Notes under the pieces: generated by a model
Seen by the model: the letters and a program-made list of their open reading frames with translations, nothing else
Database searches by the model: none
What the model was told of the DNA's origin: nothing
From: Catonia carolina
Taxonomy: Eukaryota; Arthropoda; Insecta; Hemiptera; Achilidae
DNA length: 64,000 nucleotides
Direction: 5' to 3'
Assembly: GCA_035578175.1 (NCBI GenBank)
Contig: JAQMRL010000003.1
Location: 82,905,969 to 82,969,968, forward strand
Position numbers and translations under genes: made by a program
In this document: positions 22,023 to 34,441 of the stretch, in pieces
How the letters are laid out: each line of letters opens with the position of its first letter
Numbering within the stretch: the stretch's first letter is position 1

Positions 22023-22413
22023 TTTGTTTAGGTCATCAGCCGGAAGGCTGGTTTGAACCTGTAGAGGTTTTACTAAGTAAAATGAGGACTGAGATGGTTT
22101 ACGAATGCCTTCCTCACTGAGTGCTAAAGTATGCTTATCAGCATGTCGGGTTTTCTGAAAAGCACATTTTTTCCACCCTGCAAATGACACCTTCTCATCA
22201 TTCACCACAGGGTCTGGCTGTATAATGAAATTCATTACTTTCAGAGGAGATAACTCTGATTAGTGTCTTTTATACCTCTATTTCTTCTGTTCTTAAATGA
22301 TTCAGTCATTTAATTGGCTGACCATGTGATAAGAAACAGAACTATTTTTTTAGCCCTGCAACCAACAGATTGAGTGTAAATAATTTGACACTCCACCTGT
22401 CTGTTATGGGCAG
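22023..22413 (-). mobile_element. Family B retroposon, full length
   Basis: Perfect 11-bp TSD ATATAGAAATT at 22012-22022 and 22414-22424. The 3' stem-loop (CAGCCGGAAGGCTG on plus) is at 22038-22051 and the head CTGTTATGGGCAG at the right edge. The shared minus frame (22235-21981) remains open over the element. Confidence 0.95.
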
Positions 22414-22424
22414 ATATAGAAATT

Positions 22425-24030
22425 ACAGAACTTATTATTTTATATAGAAATATTATTTAATAATAGTGGAAAAATGGTCTATTAAAGATGTTGCATCTCG
22501 TCGGTAGCATGCGGTGGCAGAGGTAGTGCACTTTGGAGAACAGACTTTCTCTGTCCTGGGTATTATTGTGGTGGAAGACTATCGTGCTGTGTGGGTCTCT
22601 GGTAGCTTGCTCTTGGGGTGTGCATGGGTGGCTGGTGGGGAGAGTTTTTGGTTAAGTTATAGCCCCACACATTATTATAGTTATTAAGTTATAGTCCCCG
22701 CTACGTAAATGATTTACAAACTATATGTTATTTCAAATATATATAAAAACTATCGCTCACATTTCGATTATGTGTTGGATTGTGGGACTTCAAAGCGGAA
22801 GATTTCAATTTCGCTTTCCGACGAAGGAGTCTGAAAAGCCTGAAAAATTTCACATTGAAAAATCTCACAGTACCCAATAAATAAACAAAAAACTAAGTAA
22901 CTGATAAGACATTAAATAATAAACCGAAGACATCATAAGGAACTTTCTTAAATTTTTGTGTAGGGGACTTAAAGTATGGTAATTTAGTGGAAAATAGAAA
23001 ATAAAGATTTGTCTAAAATTAACTGCACGATTTGGTAGTTTAACCCAAATAGTCTATTAATAAATTTAAATTAAGATATAACAGTATTACAGGTAATGAA
23101 ATATTATTTTTCGATTGTGTCCTATTTTTCCTGGACTATTTTTTGGTAATAATTTATTCGGTACACACAAATTTAATACAATTTATTGTTTATCATAAAT
23201 TTATGAACATGTTGAAACGATATTATATTAAGCTTCTGAATTGGTTAAATTTGAATAAATCTATTAACGAAGGTAGGTGGCGTAAATTGTTTCAAATTTA
23301 AATTTTATTGTCGACAATTTCATTGTTCATCACTAGAGAATATACTGTTATAAGTATAGTAGTACTCAGACAGTATGACAGTAAAACGGCTAAAGTTAAC
23401 GGTTAAATTTTTTTCAGTTAATTTCTCTTTTGTATTTTGTTAAGTTCCTAAAATAAAAACACAGTATTTAATTTTTTATTGCAGATATTAAATTTCCTAT
23501 TGCTCGATTCTGATAATAGTTTTTTTTAAATTGTTCGATAATTTTGTAATGGTTATTAGTTTGGTCATTGACTATCAGCTGTAATTATTTTATTTTGTTT
23601 ATACGGTTAATTATCAAGAAAAAATTGTTTTCTCGATACAAAAGGATAATTTTCTCAAAAACAGCTGGGTTAATTTTTCTGAAATTGTTGTTCAATAAAT
23701 AATCTAATATGTGCGCACATAACGAGTTTTTACTGTGATAAAAACTACATAATGAACGGTTTTATAAAATATTTAAGGTATTTTTTGTGTGTTTGAAACT
23801 TCAATTAAAAAACAATAATTTTTAAGATCCTGTAAACAGTAAAAATCTCAGCTTATATGTAGAAAAATTCAGTAAAACCGCTGTAAAAATTTGTAAAAGT
23901 TTGATTCAGTAGTTTTAAAGAAAATTTCCTAATGTTAAGATGATGTTAGTTAAAGATTCCATGTTACCTTGAAGTAGGAGTCTACCTTTTCAAGAAATTT
24001 TTACTCAAAATAATTGTTATTGTTTTCTGT
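22425..24030. other. No gene; G-rich patch at 22490-22640
   Basis: 22490-22640 is unusually G/T-rich for the window (GGTGTGCATGGGTGGCTGGT) but has no clear frame. The rest is A+T-rich. Confidence 0.4.
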
Positions 24031-24040
24031 ATAGTTTTGT

Positions 24041-24436
24041 CTGTCCATAACAGACAGGTGGAGTGTCAAATTTTTTACACTCAATCTGTTCGTTGCAGGG
24101 CTAAAATAAATAGTTCTGTTTCTTAATACATGGTCAGCCAATTAAATGACTGAATCATTTAAGAACAGAAGAGGTAGAGGTGTACTGTGACACTAATCAG
24201 AGTTATCTTCTCTGAAAGTAATGAATTTCATTAAACAGCCAGACCCTGTGGTGAATGAAGTGAAGGTGTCATTTGCAGAGTGGAAAATATGTGCTTTTCA
24301 GAGGGCCCGGCATGCTGATAAGCGTACTTTTCCACTCAGTGAGAAAGGCAACGGTAAACCATCTCATTCCTCGTTTTACTTAGTAAAACCTCTTGAGGTT
24401 CAAACCAGCCTTTCGGCTGTTGACCTAAACAACAAC
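24041..24436 (+). mobile_element. Family B retroposon, full length
   Basis: 10-bp TSD ATAGTTTTGT at 24031-24040 and 24437-24446. Starts CTGTCCATAACAGACAGG and ends CCTAAACAACAAC after the stem-loop. The open frame MNFIKQPDPVVNEVKVSFAE runs 24221-24457, into the flank. Confidence 0.95.
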
Positions 24437-24446
24437 ATAGTTTTGT

Positions 24447-26224
24447 ATGTTCTGTAGAGTTCATCACACCCAGTTTGTAATATAAAAATTATCTCAAAGT
24501 TAATAACCACTTCAACGATAAGGATTGAAATGAAAAATAGGGTTTCCGTAAAAAGATCATATCTCTGTAATCTTTAAACTTACAAACTTAAAATTTGATA
24601 TCAAATTAAAGATTAAACTTCTACAATAGATCAGAGACATTTTTAGATATTCCGCAAAGGTTTTTTTATATTTGTAATAAAATATTTACTTATGAAAGTG
24701 GATGTGTAACATTTTATAGAAAAAAAATTCTGTTACGTCATAGAATATTTAATTACAAACATTTTTTTTGAAAAGTTATGAATAGCTATTATGGAACTTA
24801 AGTTATGATTTTTTTTGAGTTTAAAGACAAAAAATATTGTAATTTACGGGAGAAGTTGAATAAATTTTTAATGGTGTTTAACACTTTAATTAAATTTAAA
24901 ATATATATTTTTAAATATTTCCAGATGTCGAGAAAACAAAGTAATGATACCATTATATTCAGAACAATTTGAACAATATATTTAGAAAATAAATTGCTAA
25001 AAAAAAATTCAGAAACTAAATTGCTAATTTGTTTTGTGTTTTTTAAGATAGACTCTGCACCTAAAGTCATATACTTAATTTTCATGACGAAAATTATTAC
25101 TGAACGTTTTTTAAAATACATTTCAAAAATCTGTGATGGAAAAACTGAATTTATGAACAATATCTTAATAATTATGTGTTTTTGTACTCTTTACACAAAG
25201 CTAACATCCTAAAGAACAAAGCTGAAAAGTAAATTTATAACCCGAATAAAATATAAGGTTTTCAAATGATGGTAGCCGATGTCTGCAGAGCAAAAGCAAT
25301 TTGGAATCTTGAGCACATCAGACGATACCTTATATGGCGAAAGGAAGAAGACGTTGACAAAAAACAAAGCTTCTGTCTTTTTAAATAACACGATCGTTTT
25401 ACTGGAACTGTCTCTCATGACCAAGAACTGCATTCCACTAAATATTTTAAGAAGTTCTTTCTTCACTAACATGAGACGTTGGACAAAATATAATCATTGG
25501 TTTAATAGACATACTTACACATAAAGACTACTTTTAAAGTTTTATTTCATTTTTTAAAATCTAAATTTATTTTTAATCCGGAGTAATTTAATCTTTACTT
25601 TAATCAATTTAGACTTAACTGTTTCTTATAAGTGTTTCAATAAATTTTTAAGAAATTACCAATTACTGTAATTCATTTCATGAAAATAAATAATACTTTA
25701 CCTTACACAATAGAATTTTCATTGTGTTTTTTATTTTAAAAAATTACAGTATTTAATTCAATTGTTTAAACTGAATTCCAGAAATATTTAAAGTAGATAA
25801 TAAATTTCCTGAAGTTAATTATTTGTACAATATAAAACTTTACAATAGTCTATCTGAAATACTTTTTGTAAAATAATCTTTGATTTATCCACAAACAGTT
25901 GATTTTTTGTCTTAAGAAACAAATGCAACTAGAATTATTACAACCAGTAGTATTTATGATAATGTATACTTTTGTAATGCCCTGTTGTCGCCTTGTCTAC
26001 GGAAATCATCCACTGACAAACCTTCGTCGGTGTTCTATATTAGATCCCTATTTCAGAACCTCTTTTTAATCTTCTTTGCGGAGTTTGTGGAAGGGTGTGG
26101 CATTGTTCATATCTCTCGATTTCTGCGATTAAAATACAATTTTGAATAAATATTAGCGTATATTTTTTAAATACTGGAGTAGCTACAATGTGTATACGTT
26201 GAAGTTATGATTATAGTTCTACAA
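24447..26224. other. No recognised gene
   Basis: Overlapping frames on both strands at 24798-25524 (up to 120 codons) are rich in Lys, Asn, Ile and Phe and follow from A+T bias. A less A+T-rich patch at 25975-26110 has no identified content. Confidence 0.4.
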
Positions 26225-26870
26225 TTCTTTTTTTCATCAGTCTCTTGACTGGTTTGATGCAGTTCTTCGAGCTATTCTATCTCACGCAAGTCGTTTTATA
26301 TCTGCATAGCTGTATCACCCTACATCTTTTGTAATTTGCTTTAAATATTCTAACCTTGCCTTCCCCTACAATTCATTCTCTGAATATTACCCTCCATTAT
26401 TATTGACCAATACCTGGATGTATTAAGATGTGTCCTACTAGCTTATCCCTTCTTCTGGTAAGATGTTTCTATACACTAAAAGACTTTTTTGTTTTATATG
26501 TCTTTCATCCACTCGTCTAAGAACCATTAAATTACTTATTTTGTCCACCCAAATAATCTTTAACATTTTCCTACAACACCACATTCAAAAGCTTCTATTC
26601 TCTTCCTTTCTACAGCCCCTATCACCCACGTTTCACTCCCGTATCTTTCCTAATTTGTAAATCAATGTTTGTAGTCAGTAAGCTGTTTTTCATTTTAAAG
26701 GCTTTTCTAGCTTGAGCAATCCTACTTTGGACATCACTTGTGCCTCAACCTTTTTTTTTTATTTTACTCCCTAGGTAACAGTATTCCCCAACTTCCTGTA
26801 CGTTTTCGTTGCCTAATTTTAAATTTCCCATCTCTTTTAAACCACTCTTGTATAATTTCTATAATATTAA
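26225..26870 (-). pseudogene. LINE C-terminal region, heavily decayed
   Basis: On the minus strand, read through several stops and shifts: YGSETWVIGAVERKRIEAFE followed by a decayed 'W...M.R..W' block, and at the 3' end a sequence read on plus as CATCAGTCTCTTGACTGGTT, a common insect LINE end. The 'YG.E.W......R.IEAFE' block sits after the RT thumb in such elements. Confidence 0.7.
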
Positions 26871-27206
26871 TTAGTTAAACATTGTTGCATATATCCACCG
26901 TTCAATGAATTCTTTTATTTTATTATAAATTTAATTATTAAACCACTAGAAACAGTCAAAGAATGAGTAAGAACACTTACCAATTGAGATGTACTTTCGG
27001 GGCTTCACCACATCGGCAGCTCATCAAAACACTTAAAAAAACTATATATTAACACTCATTTTGTCAGAGATGTAAACCTCTATATATCATGACAATTACA
27101 GGAATCTTTTCTGAATAAAAATGAAATAAAAAATTCTATCATAATAGAATTTTGTATCAAGTAGGGACCATATGATTTTTTTACTTTATTTTATTAAATC
27201 TACAAT

Positions 27207-27532
27207 AACCCACCGGGTTGGTCTAGAGGTAAAGTCGTCGCCAGAATCAGCTGTTTAACAGCTGATTTTCGGAGACGAAGGTTCCTGGTTCAAATCCTAG
27301 TAAAGGTAGTTACTTTTATACGGATTTGAATGCTAGACAGTGGTTACCGGTGTACTTTGATGGTTGGGGTTCAATTAACCATACTCTTTCTGGAATGGTC
27401 GACCTGAGTCTGCTCCAGACTACACCTCATTTACACGTCATACACATCATCCTCATTTCATTGGGTCATGGGGTTGCTTATTGTTCTAAGCTGAACAGAT
27501 TGCAACGTACACACATTAGGGATTAAAAAAAA
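27207..27532 (+). mobile_element. Family A SINE, full length
   Basis: 10-bp TSD AATCTACAAT at 27197-27206 and 27533-27542. A box region GGTTGGTCTAGAGGTAAAG and B box GGTTCAAATCC are both intact, and the head holds the perfect palindrome CAGCTGTTTAACAGCTG. Closest to the consensus, so the youngest A copy here. Confidence 0.95.
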
Positions 27533-27779
27533 AATCTACAATTATGCAGCTCTACACAACCAGTATTTTTTCAGCTTATTGGTATAATCGATATAATCGA
27601 TAATTGATATAATCGATTCAATTTTTTTGAGAACATCACTCGCTACAAAAGGAACTTCGCGTTTAAGTGTCATTGACTTTGATGAAATTGATGTGTAAAA
27701 TCACAGATTAAATAAAATTAATAATTTTTTTCTTTGTTTACTAAGATGAACAAAAAGTCTGATGCCTTGTAAAATTTGT

Positions 27780-28390
27780 AATAAATCTCTTCTCCACCTT
27801 TAGCGAAGCCGATGATTGGGGTTACCTGATAATAATGTAGAAAGGTAAGAAAGCGGATTAGTGGGTTTCTATTGGTTTGTAATTGTTATTTAAATCGCTT
27901 GTACAAAATATGTCAGGTGAATTGTTTCATTTATGTAAGGAATGTTAAATCTGTTTACAGTGTATGATTGAAAGAATATAAGAAAGCGTTAACAATTACT
28001 GTCCTCAGTAGTTTTGATTGAAAACATTTGTAGTTTAGCCAAAACTGAAGGTTTGACTAAGCCATAGATCTGGCATCCGTACATCCAATTTGGTTTGAGA
28101 AAGTATTTATAAAGAAATCTTTCCGATGAGGGGATGATTTTTATCTTCTGTACAGAAGAATATTTAGCTGTTTGAATCTACCATCTAAAACTTTACGCTT
28201 CATGTTGACTTGTTCGTTCCACGTAAGCCATCTGTCTCATGTGATAAAACGTAAAAATTTGTTGTGAAAAGCTTGTGTCATGTTAACATTTGATTTTTTC
28301 GCTAAACCTATGGAACGTCTTGCAATGAAAAGTATGCTTTTTAAGCGTTTTTATCTAGAATGTTGTTCCGTTTCAAAATATGCCTGTTTG
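27780..28390 (-). pseudogene. Jockey-like LINE, C-terminal fragment
   Basis: The minus strand reads FLYKYFLKPNWMYGCQIYGL then VKPSVLAKLQMFSI, followed by a segment that aligns base for base with 63790-63960 of the LINE at the window's right end. Upstream (28120-28330) an extra piece reads SNVNMTQAFHNKFLRFITWD and RWLTWNEQVNM, which looks like the same domain from a related copy, so two fragments may be joined. Confidence 0.7.
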
Positions 28391-29279
28391 CTTCATGGAT
28401 ATTCATCTGCGACAATAGATTATTAGTTTAAGATTATTGAAATTAAGATGCCGTATTTTAAATGCTGTGATAGATTATGCAAGAAAATATCTGTTATCTG
28501 GTTTTAATTACTTTTCCCCTGGTTCCGTCTGATTTTCTGTACAAGGATATAACTGTCTGTATCTAAGTAGGCTATATATAAATATATATGTGACTGTAGA
28601 AATTAATTTAACCAAAAAACAGTAATCTTACATTAATATAATTTCAGATTCAGTAAGTAGACAATAGGTTTATTGTATGCCTCGTAAAGGTAAAGAAAAC
28701 TATCTTTAGCTTTGCTTTCGTCAGTCAAAGTATGTAGAAATAAACATTCCATTCCTAATTAGTATTCTACTGAAAAAACTTCATATTTTATTATATATTA
28801 ATTAAGTGGATCTATGTTAAACAATTAATGCGGTAGTTTGTTTTCATACACGATCTTAAGTTATGTTGGAACAGACAATGATAATCTCTGTAGCATTATT
28901 ATTTTAACGGTGGGTATGAAAGTTTTCCGTCCTTAGAATATTATTAAATTAAACAGTTATTGTATATTTTAACAGTATTTTATTAAATTTATTATATTTC
29001 AGCTAGTTTTTGTATCTTATTAGAAAGTTCATTTCATTAAGGAAAAGAGAGAGTAATATAAAATATTGCATGTCTTCTTACATCATTTTTGCACGGTATT
29101 GTTTTAGTTTTCTTAATATAAATTTCAGTTAAATTTTTGTTTAATTATATTTTAAATTAGTTATATTGTTTTAGTTTGTGTTTAAAATGCACGTTATGTT
29201 TTATTTAAACCAGTGCCAGAGGGTGGAAGTCTGTCATAAAATACCCACTCCTCTGAATTCCTTTACGAATTTATATCGT
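28391..29279. other. No gene seen
   Basis: A+T-rich, no recognised repeat. Confidence 0.5.
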
Positions 29280-29440
29280 GAGCCAACCCTGTTCATTGTA
29301 GCACAACTGGTTTCTATGCCAGAAATTTCGAGCTCAATTCCCGGTCATGTCTCTGGCATTTCTTCATCAATTAATTTCATCTAAAATCCTTTGCATTATG
29401 CATAACATTCGTAATGTAAAATCGAAAATAAAATAATTGA
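29280..29440 (+). mobile_element. Degenerate tRNA-derived SINE
   Basis: TTGTAGCACAACTGGTTTCT (A box-like) and GAGCTCAATTCCCGGTC (B box-like) at tRNA spacing, followed by an A-rich end near 29440. Both boxes are weakened. Confidence 0.4.
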
Positions 29441-29649
29441 CAATGTCTCCTATTCTAACTCAACAGCTGCATTGTTATTAATTAACAAATTAGTTAATTA
29501 ATCTGTAGGCGGTACTTATCTATTGGAATCCATTTGATAATTCCTTCGCCATGCAGCATTATTTAAAATTGAAACCGTAAGCTTATATTTTTTTGTAGTG
29601 AGAACACATTATGTACAAGCAACGTTATAGAAACAATGGATCAGATACT

Positions 29650-29955
29650 GTATGGATCTAAGCTTTGTGCAGCTGCGGGATGAAGGGGACAGACGAAGTA
29701 CCAGACTACTGCTACACTCTACTAATCATCTCATTGCTCTTCGCTAGGCAGTAGGCTGCCTAGCGCGGTGGTATACGTGGGTGTTGTTTTCACTATTCGC
29801 TGTAGACGGCGATACAGAATATATGTAGTTTGGATAGTACCCTTGACTACTACAAACATAATACAAGTAAAACGTTACTACTACTAACGCAATCTCTCAC
29901 AGTAGTAAAAACCGTAATGCATACTTCTCAGCTGCACAAAGCTTGGGAACGGGCA
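29650..29955. mobile_element. Family G MITE
   Basis: Perfect 16-bp inverted motif AAGCTTTGTGCAGCTG at 29660-29675 and its complement at 29929-29944 near both ends. The edge sequence matches family G at 45119 (AGCTTCGTGTAGTTGCGGGA there). No coding capacity. Confidence 0.8.
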
Positions 29956-30393
29956 GTGTTATAAGGGAATCTATTGTCCACTAGTAACTTGCCCATGCGC
30001 AGACCAGTGTCATTTTCCCGGTTGTCAGATAATAGCTCCATGCGCCACATTACCTTTCGTACTGGAAAGAATGAAGACCTGTTAAGAGGCGGCCCTCATC
30101 TGTAGACCATCTAACCTAACGAAATTCTACGCGAGTACATAAAGAAAATGCAGTGTTCCGTTATGTAGCTACCATTAAGTACTGAATTTATTATTTTACT
30201 ATTAGAGATACAATGAGATACTTATTCTCAATCTCAGATTACCTATATCCTCTTGAATATCCACCGCTGATTTAATTATATTTTTAATAGTTTTTACAAA
30301 AAATAAGTACCTATGTTGTTATTATATTATAACATTTATTTCAATTTTTATAAATAAAAAAAGTACAAGCAAAGTTTAGATTAAATTTTAGTT
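29956..30393. other. No gene seen
   Basis: A less A+T-rich stretch to 30130, then A+T-rich. No motif recognised. Confidence 0.4.
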
Positions 30394-30404
30394 AAGTAAA
30401 AAAG

Positions 30405-30802
30405 TTGCCCATAACAGACAGGCGGAGAGTCAAATTATTTACCCTCAATCTGTTCGTTGCAGGGCTAAAATAAATAGTTCTGTTTCTTATCACATGGTCA
30501 GCCAATTAAATGACTGAATCATTTAAGAACAGAAGAGGTAGATGTGTAAAAGACACTTATCAGAGTTATCTCCTCTGAAAGTAATAAATTTCATTGTGCA
30601 GCCAGACCCTGTGGTGAATGAATTGAAGGTGTCATTTGCAGAGTGGAAAATATGTGCTTTTCAGAGGGCCCGGCATGCTGATAAGCGTACTTTTCCATTC
30701 AGTGAGGAAGGCAATGGTAAACCACCTCACTCCTCGTTTTACTTAGTAAAACCTCTACAGGTTCAAACCAGCCTTTCGGCTGATGACCTAAACAACAACA
30801 AC
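30405..30802 (+). mobile_element. Family B retroposon, full length
   Basis: 11-bp TSD AAGTAAAAAAG at 30394-30404 and 30803-30813. Ends AACAACAACAAC, the longest AAC tail in the window. Frame 30542-30808 is open (NFIVQPDPVVNELKVSFAEW). Confidence 0.95.
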
Positions 30803-30813
30803 AAGTAAAAAAG

Positions 30814-32122
30814 CCCTCGAGAATCTTCCTTACTCAACCGATTATTAGTTTAAATTATTACAAGGCCTACGAATTACCTTTAAGTTAGAACTTATGTGTT
30901 GAACAGTGTTCCTTTCAAATTAAATAATACTTTCATGTTCGTCAGTATTCTAAGTAAAACTAGTTTATAATTTTTTTTATTTAATTGTATGGTCAGTAAA
31001 GTTATCAAGTAGTTATGTTGTAAAACGTTTTAACTTTGTCATAAATCTGATCCATATATTTGGATGCGGTGACTTCGGTTTATGCTGATGTCTAAACCAC
31101 TTTAATTCTTAGTAAGCAATATTGTTAGTTGTTTGATGGTACATCTAATGACTGGTAATATTAGAAGTGGTTAACTTTATCTTTTTCTTTTATCCTTTAG
31201 TTCAAATTTTGAACTGTACAATTCTGTACAACTACCAAATGATTTGGTTAAATATTTAAAACAAAGAAAACAAATATGACATGAATTCAAGAATAAAAAA
31301 AATCAATTCCCAGAGGATTGTATTCTTGAATTGAATCTTGAGGAATGATTCTTGCTCATCATCTTGACATACTGCACGGAGTTTGCAGAAGTGGTTTTTG
31401 ATAAGACACAGTGTTAGTTTCTATATGATAATGTGACGAGATTTGACGTGAATGTTTGATAATTTCAGATTTAGTGGAGACAATTTCACTTCCCGGAAAC
31501 TTACAACGATTGCGTTAATTACATACACTACACAAAAACTCTAAAATTTATGAAATTCTTAAAATATTCAAAGTCAAATTTAAAATTAAAAAATACAATT
31601 CATGTAGAATACTGTAAAAAAATCTAATATAATCGTTTAATTACTGTAAACTTTATGTACATCATTGCAATCCTTTGTATGTGTTACGTGTTCTTGTAAT
31701 GTAATGGGATCGCTAAAAAATAAAATTGTTGATACGACCGTAATAATACTAATTGTAAAAAAATCACAATGTACTCGTATGCTTAGGATTACTGATGGTT
31801 AGCTGAATAACATTGTAAAATTACTTTAAATGGTATTTGGAAATTATGTGCATTGTACACTGTTTCCCAATTTATTTACGATAGCCAAATTTCAAATTGT
31901 TTCTGAGTTTTATTGATTTTTGTTTGTTTGTACTTATATTATTTGTATTATATTTATGTGTTTCTTAATTATTGAATGACGTAAACTTAGTGAATGTTTA
32001 AAATGATTTCATATAATTCTAATACAATTTTTAATGTAACTGAATGATATTGTTTGTGGTTTTTTTTATTATAACTTAGCCATTTTCCGAAAAGATTCCT
32101 ACTAATAAAACCCTTGTTTCAG
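30814..32122. other. No gene seen up to candidate exon
   Basis: A+T-rich and stop-dense. It ends in TACTAATAAAACCCTTGTTT then CAG, a good branch-point and acceptor context at 32099-32122. Confidence 0.4.
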
Positions 32123-32316
32123 ATCCCTCCTCTGACTGACAAACTGTGTAGTTTTTGTGAGTTGGCATGTTGTTTAATACGCTTCTTCCTCAACAACAAC
32201 TTCTCGTCGAAATATTGAAATGTTGGACGGTGGTAACAGCAATGACGTTTCAATTTCAATTTTGGATGAAGGTGTTTTATGCTTGACTTCAGAAATTGAA
32301 AATCGATGGGAAACAG
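32123..32316 (+). CDS. Candidate host exon with start codon (weak)
   Basis: Flanked by a strong acceptor (TACTAAT branch-like motif, pyrimidine tract, AG at 32121-32122) and a strong donor (CAG then GTAAGT at 32317). The 194-nt segment is less A+T-rich than its surroundings. Only one frame is open to the donor: an ATG at 32220 with A/G context and an upstream in-frame stop at 32175, reading MLDGGNSNDVSISILDEGVL and leaving one nucleotide at the junction (phase 1). Two other frames are open in the 5' part (one from the exon start to a stop at 32216, rich in Cys), so the coding frame is ambiguous. I do not recognise the protein and see no partner exon. Chance is a real alternative. Confidence 0.3.
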
Positions 32317-32474
32317 GTAAGTTAATTTTGTATAATTTTGTATTCAAGATTTATTTGATACATGTAGCGAAAATTTTAGTCTAGGTTAAGAACCACCAAA
32401 AAATGTTCTTTCCATTATCTTCTCTTTTATAATATGACTTTATCGTTCGATCTGTGATATAAATAAGAAGTTAT

Positions 32475-32728
32475 TATGCCCATAACTGACAGATCGAGTT
32501 ATCAATTATTTGCACTCAGTCTATTTGTTCCAGGACTACAAAAAATAGTTCTGTTTCTTATCACATAGTCAGCCAATTAAATGACTGAAACATTTATAAA
32601 AAAAAGAGGTAGAGGTGTACAAGACACTAATCAGAGTTTTCTCCTCTGAAAGTACTGAATTTCATTGTACAGCTAAATTCTGTGGTGCATGAAGTGAAGG
32701 AGCCATTTGCAGCGTGGAAAATGCGCGC
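32475..32728 (+). mobile_element. Family B retroposon, 3' half replaced
   Basis: Head ATGCCCATAACTGACAG to about GCAGCGTGGAAAATG, then the sequence switches abruptly to family F. Confidence 0.85.
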
Positions 32729-33160
32729 TGAAAACCTACAATTTTTAATTCGGAAATTTTTTCAACACCGCTTAATATAGCTTCAAATAGTGATTGACCC
32801 TGGTGATTTTCTGTATTTTGCTCATAAAAATCGGTAAATTTTTTTAAAAATTGCGGCCTTATCATTTTACGACAAAAGTGTGTATAATAAAATTTATAGT
32901 AAATCAAAAATGCTGTATTTTTCGAGCATTTTTCTAAAGAACCTAGTTTTGTGTCAATTAAAGATTTTCCGTATTTTTAAGTTGTACAGAGGTTGATTTT
33001 TATTTTGCGTCATCACTCATGATTAAAATTAGGTTGTGATTTCAATTTTACATTATTTACTAATGATTAAACATATTATTATTATTATTCTTATTCGTTA
33101 TTTACATTGGCAGGAAAAAGTCGTGTGAGAGTTTCACGCCAGATTTATTTTTTTATATTT
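32729..33160 (+). mobile_element. Family F element, 3' part
   Basis: Matches the right part of F (TACGACAAAAGTGTGTATAA-like block at 32868, CATTGGCAGGAAAAAGTCGT at about 33104, and the hairpin end TTTCACGCCAGATTT). The left end is missing; the join with B at 32728 is sharp. Confidence 0.75.
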
Positions 33161-33192
33161 AACTGCTATTTTACAAGTCATAAGTTGTAAGT

Positions 33193-33605
33193 GTCGCCCA
33201 TAACAGGTAGATGGAAAGTTAAATTATTATTTGGATTAATCCGCTAGTTCTAAGGCCGCAAAAATATAAATCTGTTTCTTATCACATGGTCAGCTAATTA
33301 TATAACTAAAGCACTTAAGAACAGCATAAATAGAAGTGTAAAATACACTAGTCAGAGTTATCTCATCTGAAAGTAATGAATTTCATTATACAGCCAGACC
33401 CTGTGGTGAATCAAGTGAAGGTGTAATTTGTGGGGTAGAAAGTAGATGCTTTTCGGAGGGCCTGGCATGCTGATAAGCATACTTTTCCACTTAGCGAGGA
33501 AGCCAATGACTCCTCCAACCTGACTCTCCAACCTGACTCCTCGGTTTACTTAGTAAAGCCTCTATAGGTTCCAACCAGCCTTTCGGCTGATCACCTAAAC
33601 AACTA
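33193..33605 (+). mobile_element. Family B retroposon, diverged
   Basis: Head TCGCCCATAACAGGTAG to AACAACTA. GTTGTAAGT and GTTATAAGT at the two edges are a probable TSD with one change. A local duplication (CCAACCTGACTC, twice) lies at about 33515-33540. Confidence 0.88.
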
Positions 33606-34204
33606 CACGTTATAAGTATTATCAATACTTCATAAGTTATTAAAAAAGCACTTTAAACATTTATCGTGGGAACATTCAATAATTACTTAAACATCTCAAT
33701 TTACAGCGTTTTTCTATTAGTGCCTGATGAACTTTAACAACTTTTCTTATATGTATAATTTTGTAGTAACCTAACGCAATACAGAAAAAGTATACATTAT
33801 AATATTTGTTAATTTGAAAATAAAAATCTACAGCATTTCTTCTCTTACTACGCGTAGAATTTCTTCTTAGAATCTTTTATTAACCACAGTAGGTACATTT
33901 TCAAACAGTCTTGTAATTATTAACTTATTCTGAGTATTCGTGCAGATAATTGTTGATGGTCGTTGATCATAATTTTGTTGCTGTAGCTGTCATTACTTAA
34001 ATTATAAAACATGATTATGTAATAAGAAAGAAACTAAACATTAAACATAGAACATGTAATGTAACTGATTGATTATAGGTTTCGTGATTCGAATCGTTTA
34101 TTCACCGTTTTTAGTCTGTGAATAATTATTGTTTGTTCATAACCTGAAGTCCTTCAGCATCTCAGTATAGGAGATCAATCATAATAACACATGTCATCTC
34201 CTTG
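33606..34204. other. No gene seen
   Basis: A+T-rich spacer. Confidence 0.45.
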
Positions 34205-34375
34205 AAGCATGGAGGATGTTAGTACGGTAGACTGGAAACAGAAGGTCGTGGATTCGATCCCTTACTTAGGTTTGGAAAGTTCAATACATTAAGACATACC
34301 GTTTTATAACTAACAAGTATCACTAATGATCAACAATGCAACTTCAAACAACCTTAAAAATCGTAATATCGGTTT
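34205..34375 (+). mobile_element. Family D-like SINE, degenerate
   Basis: GGATTCGATCCCTTACTTAG (B box) and a body resembling family D (GGTTTGGAAAGTTCAATACA, then CACTAATGATC and TGCAACTTCAAA). The A box is barely visible. Confidence 0.55.
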
Positions 34376-34441
34376 TAATTCACTAGCATTTTGTTTTTTT
34401 CGTTTCAAATTACTTTGGACTTCAATAATCTTACATGAGTT

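Noticed and set aside
24798..25524. Overlapping frames up to 120 codons
   Set aside because: Composition is pure A+T bias (Lys, Asn, Ile, Phe, Leu) with no motif; frames overlap on both strands.
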